The position numbers and the translations under genes are program-made. The notes under the pieces were generated by a model. It was given only the letters and a program-made list of their open reading frames with translations. It did no database searches and was not told where the DNA came from. A DNA stretch of 9,513 nt from an uncultured Hyphomicrobiales bacterium (GTDB lineage Bacteria > Pseudomonadota > Alphaproteobacteria > Rhizobiales > Beijerinckiaceae), in the NCBI GenBank assembly GCA_903903935.1, contig CAIVAX010000110.1:1-9513 (forward strand), read 5' to 3'. Of this stretch, positions 6,387 to 9,513 are shown in pieces. Each line of letters begins with the position of its first letter. Position 1 is the stretch's first letter.

Positions 6387-7925
6387 ATGAAAACCCTGCG
6401 TCTCCTCTTTGCAGATCAGCTCTCTCCATCCCTCACCGCTCTATCTGATGTTGATGCGGCCAAGGATGTCATCATGCTCTGCGAGGTCATGGAAGAGGCC
6501 AGCTACGTCCCCCATCATCCGCAAAAAATAGCTTTTCTCTTCGCCGCTATGCGCCAGTTTGCCCAAGAGCTGCGCGAGCAAGGCCTCACTGTCCATTATT
6601 GCAAGCTGGATGATCAGCATAATACCGGCCATTTTACCGGAGAAGTTGCAAGAGCCATCGCAACCCTCAAGCCCGACAGACTCATAGTCACAGAACCCAG
6701 CGAATATCGAGTTCTCACCTTGGTGCAATCCTGGCACACAAGTCTGCACATTCCTGTGACCATTCGCCCCGATGATCGCTTTCTCGCCAGCCATGAAGAT
6801 TTCAGCCAATGGGCGCAGGGTAGAAAGCAATTGCGTATGGAATTTTTCTATCGCGACATGCGCAAGAAATATAAAATTCTGATCGATGAAGCGGGCGGGC
6901 CCACAGGCGGCGAATGGAATTATGATAAAGAGAATCGCAAGCCACTCAAAAAGGCAATCAATTTTCCACCCCGTCTGATTCATACCAAAACTGCTCTGGT
7001 GGAAGAAGTTCTCAGCCTCGTGCACTCACGCTTCAGCCATCATTTTGGACGTTTAGACGAATTTAATTTTGCCGTCAGTCGTGAAGATGCGCTCAAGGAG
7101 CTTGATCATTTCATCAGCCATTTCCTGCCCTTTTTTGGCGATTATCAAGATGCCATGTTGCGCGATGAGCCCTATCTCTATCATTCACGTCTCTCGGCCT
7201 ATCTCAATTGCGGCCTCTTATTGCCTCTCGAAACATGCCTTAAAGCGCAAGACGCTTTTCAGAAGGGCCATGTTCCACTCAATGCAGCAGAAGGATTTAT
7301 CCGGCAAATTCTGGGCTGGCGCGAATTCATTCGCGGCATTTATTGGCATCACATGCCCAAATATGGCACTTTGAATAGCCTCACTGCGACACGCCCGCTG
7401 CCTGACTTTTTCTGGTCTGCACAAACAGACATGGCTTGCTTGTCAGAAGCTATTCGCCATACACGCGATTATGCCTATTCGCATCATATTCAGCGTTTGA
7501 TGGTCACAGGCAATTTTGCTTTGCTGGCTGGGCTGGATGTCAAACAGGTGCAAGATTGGTATCTGGCCGTTTATGCCGATGCGTTTGAATGGGTGGAAAT
7601 GCCCAATACTTTGGGCATGGCTTTGTTTGGCGATGGCGGCATAGTCGCCAGCAAGCCCTATGCTGCAAGCGGCAAATATATCCATCGTATGGGCAATTAT
7701 TGTGGCTCTTGTTCTTATGATCCCGAATTAACGATTGAAGACAAGGCCTGCCCCTTCAATGCGCTCTATTGGGATTTTCTGCAGCGCCATGAAAGTCGGT
7801 TTCGCAAGATCCAGAGATTGGCCTATGTCATGTCAGGCTGGGATCGCTTTACACCTGAGAAGAAAGCGGCGATTGAAAAAAAAGCAAAAGAGATTTTTGC
7901 CCGTTTAGATGCCAATACCTTGTAA
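6387..7925 (+). CDS. phrB: Iron-sulfur (6-4) photolyase / bacterial cryptochrome PhrB
   Basis: Member of the FeS-BCP group of cryptochrome/photolyases, 512 aa, which use blue light, FAD and a lumazine antenna to repair (6-4) photoproducts. N-terminal antenna domain (about 1-130), then the helical FAD domain. The four expected [4Fe-4S] ligands are C351, C439, C442 and C455 (NYCGSCS...KACPFN), each one residue on from Agrobacterium PhrB C350/C438/C441/C454. The electron-transfer residues W343, W391 and Y392 and the active-site His367 keep the same offset of one. This offset supports the ATG at 6387 over the in-frame ATG at 6357; AGGA lies 9 nt upstream of the chosen start. Repair and light-sensing members share these residues, so a signalling role cannot be excluded. 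It lies 105 bp after cho with no clear terminator between, so shared transcription is possible. Confidence 0.93.
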   Translation: MKTLRLLFADQLSPSLTALSDVDAAKDVIMLCEVMEEASYVPHHPQKIAFLFAAMRQFAQELREQGLTVHYCKLDDQHNTGHFTGEVARAIATLKPDRLIVTEPSEYRVLTLVQSWHTSLHIPVTIRPDDRFLASHEDFSQWAQGRKQLRMEFFYRDMRKKYKILIDEAGGPTGGEWNYDKENRKPLKKAINFPPRLIHTKTALVEEVLSLVHSRFSHHFGRLDEFNFAVSREDALKELDHFISHFLPFFGDYQDAMLRDEPYLYHSRLSAYLNCGLLLPLETCLKAQDAFQKGHVPLNAAEGFIRQILGWREFIRGIYWHHMPKYGTLNSLTATRPLPDFFWSAQTDMACLSEAIRHTRDYAYSHHIQRLMVTGNFALLAGLDVKQVQDWYLAVYADAFEWVEMPNTLGMALFGDGGIVASKPYAASGKYIHRMGNYCGSCSYDPELTIEDKACPFNALYWDFLQRHESRFRKIQRLAYVMSGWDRFTPEKKAAIEKKAKEIFARLDANTL

Positions 7926-7935
7926 GAGCCAATCA

Positions 7936-7950
7936 CCAAGCGCGCCTTGG
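7936..7950 (+). terminator. Small hairpin after phrB
   Basis: CCAAG (7936-7940) and CTTGG (7946-7950) around a CGCGC loop, 10 bp past the phrB stop. The stem is short and the following CATGTTTAC is only weakly U-rich, so this is a weak candidate. Confidence 0.25.
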
Positions 7951-8043
7951 CATGTTTACATCAGCGCGCAGGAGAGATTGATCGCATAGTTAAATGAGAT
8001 TGGCCGCACTAGATTTGTTGCACCAGCAGATAGCTTGCCCAAC

Positions 8044-8091
8044 ACTTCAAAATAGAAAGACTTCAAAATAGCAAGACATCAAAATAGATGG
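8044..8091. repeat. Three tandem copies of a 16-bp unit
   Basis: Units at 8044-8059, 8060-8075 and 8076-8091 share the core TCAAAATAG: ACTTCAAAATAGAAAG, then a copy with one change, then ACATCAAAATAGATGG with four changes from the first. The copies abut without spacers. They lie in the convergent gap between phrB and the coiled-coil gene, so they are unlikely to be promoter operators for either. Confidence 0.8.
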
Positions 8092-8120
8092 AATGAAAAT
8101 TCGTAGTGGCTCATAAGACA

Positions 8121-8144
8121 GTCCTGCCTCTATGTCTGCAGGAC
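8121..8144 (-). terminator. Hairpin after the coiled-coil protein gene
   Basis: GTCCTGC (8121-8127) and GCAGGAC (8138-8144) form a perfect 7-bp stem with a 10-nt loop, 4 bp past the stop codon of the minus-strand gene. On that strand it is followed by TGTCTTATG, a poor U-tract. It could also serve phrB from the other side. Confidence 0.45.
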
Positions 8145-8148
8145 AGGC

Positions 8149-8478
8149 TCAGCTGGCCCGTTTGAAATGCCGCACCCGCACAGGATCACGGCCCATTTGA
8201 AGGGCGAGCTCGAACTCTTCCTGTGTCAACACACCTGCAGGGGAAGCAGGTCGCTGCTGCCAAGGCTTTGCCTCCGAACCAGGCTCGGGCTTTTTAAGAG
8301 AACTAAATTCTAGGCGCGATCGCAGGCGCAAATTCTCAGCCCGAAGCTGCTCAATTTCAGAATTCTTTTGAGTTAGCGCTGAATGAAGCCGGGACATGTG
8401 GCGCTCAAGCTCGTCCAGACGGCGAGACAGATCGTCATCACCCAGGATCGAAGGAACCAATGTCGCAGATATCGACAT
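8149..8478 (-). CDS. Small coiled-coil hypothetical protein
   Basis: I do not recognise this family. Protein of 109 aa (111 if the ATG at 8484 is used). Residues about 14-57 form a charged coiled coil with regular hydrophobic spacing (LSRRLDELERHMSRL, then IEQLRAENLRLRSRLEF), followed by a Pro/Ser-rich linker (about 60-82) and a short conserved-looking end with LTQEEFELALQMGRDP and a basic tail (VRVRHFKRAS). No signal peptide or membrane segment. GAAGAG abuts the first ATG but lies 6 nt before the second, which favours 8478. Two perfect CtrA-type boxes stand directly upstream, so I infer cell-cycle control. An adaptor or scaffold role would fit a small coiled-coil protein, but nothing in the sequence shows it. 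A hairpin follows the stop. Confidence 0.75.
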   Translation of the reverse strand: MSISATLVPSILGDDDLSRRLDELERHMSRLHSALTQKNSEIEQLRAENLRLRSRLEFSSLKKPEPGSEAKPWQQRPASPAGVLTQEEFELALQMGRDPVRVRHFKRAS

Positions 8479-8498
8479 AATCATCTCTTCAGCAGGTC

Positions 8499-8513
8499 TT
8501 AACTGAGAATTAA
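8499..8513. promoter_or_regulatory. CtrA-type box, gene-proximal
   Basis: TTAA (8499-8502), 7 bp, TTAA (8510-8513): all eight fixed bases of the alphaproteobacterial CtrA consensus. It sits within a longer perfect dyad, GTCTTAA (8496-8502) and TTAAGAC (8510-8516). It ends 20 bp before the preferred start codon, so it probably lies near or below the transcription start. Confidence 0.6.
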
Positions 8514-8538
8514 GACGGCCGAAGTTGGCAAGATTAAG

Positions 8539-8553
8539 TTAAATTCAGGTTAA
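8539..8553 (-). promoter_or_regulatory. CtrA-type box, distal
   Basis: Read on the minus strand this is TTAACCTGAATTTAAC, a full match to TTAA-N7-TTAAC including the final C. It lies about 60 bp before the coiled-coil gene's start, where an activating box at a -35 region could be. A further TTAA at 8534-8537 follows it closely. Confidence 0.65.
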
Positions 8554-8604
8554 TTTTGCAAATAAACCGAATATTGTGGGCTATTTTGTCACTGAAAGGG
8601 AAAA

Positions 8605-8829
8605 TTACTCATCCATCCCCTCGGTGGGGATGTCCTGACGGGCCTGAGCCTCTTGCTTGTAATTCTGGCTCACCGAGTATTTGCTCCAAGCTGCGCCATA
8701 CCAAGGCTCGCTTTTGAACGACAGACGCCCCTCCACGCGGCTTGGCTTTGGAGCTGTGTTCGCGGCCTTTTTATCCAAAGCCTTGTGCGCAGTTAGGCTC
8801 CGCTCGTTTTTGCCCTTTTGCCCAGTCAA
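8605..8829 (-). CDS. Small basic hypothetical protein, TTG start
   Basis: I do not recognise this family. 74 aa, rich in Lys, Ala, Ser and Gln, mostly without hydrophobic stretches, so probably largely disordered. The first half is basic (MTGQKGKNERS...HKALDKKAAN); the centre has an aromatic segment SEPWYGAAWSKYSVSQNY (about 40-57) that looks like the part most likely to be structured or conserved; the end is acidic (PTEGMDE). No signal peptide or membrane segment. The initiation codon is TTG, supported by GGGAGG 6 nt upstream. It is the first gene after an AT-rich gap and is followed by the CtrA-box region of the next minus-strand gene. The strong ribosome binding site is the main evidence that it is real. 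Confidence 0.6.
   Translation of the reverse strand: MTGQKGKNERSLTAHKALDKKAANTAPKPSRVEGRLSFKSEPWYGAAWSKYSVSQNYKQEAQARQDIPTEGMDE
8614..8632 (-). terminator. Hairpin overlapping the end of the small basic protein gene
   Basis: CATCCCC (8614-8620) and GGGGATG (8626-8632) form a perfect 7-bp stem with a 5-nt loop. On the minus strand it lies within the last codons, and TAATTTTCCC follows 6 nt later, so it may act as an intrinsic terminator that separates this gene from the CtrA-controlled gene downstream. Confidence 0.4.
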
Positions 8830-9065
8830 AAGAGACCTCCCTCAGATTGTTGCGCCAAGTTTACTCATACACTGAGCCCTTGGGACATTAGTTTAGAACA
8901 AGAGTCTATCAGAATACTCACAAGGTCAAAATAAACTTTTGTTTTTAAATGATTTTTTTAATTGCGGAAAAGACAGGGCTCATTATCAAACGAAATATTC
9001 TTAAGTGTCAATATGCTAGCTTGGCTTTAGAAGGTCTGCGCAGCCCTTCGAGGGCCCAAGGTGAC
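8830..9065. other. AT-rich intergenic region upstream of the small basic protein gene
   Basis: I find no gene here. It holds the GGGAGG ribosome binding site of the TTG-start gene (8836-8841, minus strand), an AT-rich stretch at about 8925-8965, and a short GCCCT/AGGGC hairpin at 9043-9055. A promoter for the small gene should be here, but no -35/-10 pair is convincing; the best, TTGACC with TAGACT on the minus strand, has a 15-bp spacer. Confidence 0.5.
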
Positions 9066-9094
9066 AAAAAAAAGCATCCGGCAGAGCCGGATGC
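9066..9094 (-). terminator. Intrinsic terminator of the HU gene
   Basis: A perfect 9-bp stem (GCATCCGGC at 9074-9082, GCCGGATGC at 9086-9094) with a 3-nt loop is followed on the minus strand by eight U residues (A8 at 9066-9073). This is a textbook Rho-independent terminator, about 70 nt past the HU stop codon. Confidence 0.92.
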
Positions 9095-9139
9095 GTTTAA
9101 GGGTAGGATGCTGAATGGGCGCTCTAGAAAAGAGACACC

Positions 9140-9155
9140 ACCTGCCGAGGCAGGT
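9140..9155 (-). other. Hairpin in the HU 3' untranslated region
   Basis: ACCTGCC (9140-9146) and GGCAGGT (9149-9155) form a tight stem, best read as 6 bp with a CTCG tetraloop in the RNA, starting 8 nt after the HU stop codon. On the minus strand TGGTGTCTCTTTTC follows. It may be a first, weaker terminator or a barrier to 3' exonucleases. Confidence 0.5.
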
Positions 9156-9163
9156 TGCTCAAA

Positions 9164-9490
9164 TCAGATCGATTCCTTGAGCTCCTTGGCAGCGCGGAAG
9201 GCAACCTTCTTGCTGGCCTTGATCTTGATGGCTTCGCCAGTGGCAGGATTGCGACCGACACGAGCGGCGCGCTTCTTGACCTGGAGAATACCAAGACCAA
9301 CGATACGGACCTTAGAGCCCTTCTTGAGGTGCTTGCCGATCGATTCAATGGTCGAGGACAAGATAGCCTCTGCACGGGACTTGGGAACTTCGTGAGCATC
9401 GGCAATTTCAGCAGCCAGATGTTTCAGTGTAACAACAGCAGGTGCTGCCTTAGTCGCAGCAGCCTTTTTTGGGGCGGCAGTTTTTGCCAT
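9164..9490 (-). CDS. hup: HU family nucleoid DNA-binding protein with Ala/Lys N-terminal tail
   Basis: Histone-like dimeric protein that binds and bends DNA in the nucleoid. 108 aa against about 90 for classical HU; the extra length is an N-terminal tail of about 19 residues made almost only of Ala, Lys, Pro and Thr. The HU fold then runs from TLKHLAAEIADA: helices to about residue 57, KKGSKVRIVGLGILQVKKR (57-74), the DNA-binding arm with GRNPATGEAIKI (79-90; intercalating-type proline P82) and the closing ASKKVAFRAAKELKES helix. The usual GFGTF turn reads GLGIL. GGAG lies 9 nt before the ATG. Its codons and strong terminator suggest high expression. The tail probably adds non-specific DNA affinity; this is inference. 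IHF is less likely because of the tail and overall sequence. Confidence 0.95.
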   Translation of the reverse strand: MAKTAAPKKAAATKAAPAVVTLKHLAAEIADAHEVPKSRAEAILSSTIESIGKHLKKGSKVRIVGLGILQVKKRAARVGRNPATGEAIKIKASKKVAFRAAKELKESI

Positions 9491-9513
9491 TTCGAATCAC
9501 TCCGCATAAGTTA

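Noticed and set aside
6441..7025. A 194-codon minus-strand frame inside phrB
   Set aside because: It is the shadow of the photolyase N-terminal half, which matches family residues in the plus frame.
8044..8091. CRISPR array
   Set aside because: The 16-bp units abut with no spacers, and no cas gene is nearby.
8945..8961. A third TTAA pair resembling a CtrA box
   Set aside because: The spacer is 9 bp rather than 7, and it lies in a T-rich run where TTAA is expected by chance.
8949..9395. A 148-codon plus-strand frame running into the HU gene
   Set aside because: It crosses the HU terminator and its 3' half is antisense to HU; no homology or ribosome binding site is visible.

Overview
The window reads as chromosomal DNA of an alphaproteobacterium, probably of the Hyphomicrobiales. 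The pointers are two TTAA-N7-TTAA boxes of the CtrA type, an HU protein with an Ala/Lys-rich N-terminal tail, an orphan Bug/TctC-type binding protein, and a PQQ dehydrogenase with an amicyanin-like domain. The taxon is an inference; no rRNA or other marker gene is present. Base composition looks even, and I see no transposase, integrase, tRNA or CRISPR array.

Left part (1-3482), minus strand: kdgK (2-keto-3-deoxygluconate kinase, Entner-Doudoroff/uronate catabolism) lies downstream of a large exported PQQ-dependent dehydrogenase. The dehydrogenase is the most unusual gene here. Its quinoprotein beta-propeller has the extra Asp typical of lanthanide-dependent enzymes. It continues into an amicyanin-like type 1 copper domain and ends in a Met/His-rich tail, so the protein appears to carry its own copper electron acceptor in place of the cytochrome c domain seen in quinohemoproteins. 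A hairpin separates it from kdgK.

Middle part (3270-5307): a divergent intergenic region holds a good sigma70-like promoter facing right, a weaker one facing left, a 21-bp dyad and a 10-bp inverted repeat covering both ribosome binding sites. To the right lies a two-gene operon: a two-module VOC (glyoxalase/extradiol dioxygenase superfamily) protein and, 10 bp later, a periplasmic Bug/TctC-family solute-binding protein. This arrangement suggests uptake and conversion of an organic acid or aromatic compound of unknown identity.

Right-middle part (5415-7925): two DNA-repair genes in tandem, cho (a stand-alone UvrC-like GIY-YIG nuclease) and phrB (an iron-sulfur (6-4) photolyase). Both keep the cysteine pattern of a [4Fe-4S] cluster, which makes this a small UV-damage repair block.

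Right end (7926-9513), minus strand: a short tandem repeat and a hairpin, a small coiled-coil protein gene preceded by two perfect CtrA-type boxes exactly 40 bp apart, a 74-residue hypothetical protein with a TTG start and strong Shine-Dalgarno sequence, and an HU nucleoid protein gene followed by a textbook intrinsic terminator. The CtrA boxes make the coiled-coil gene a candidate member of the cell-cycle regulon.
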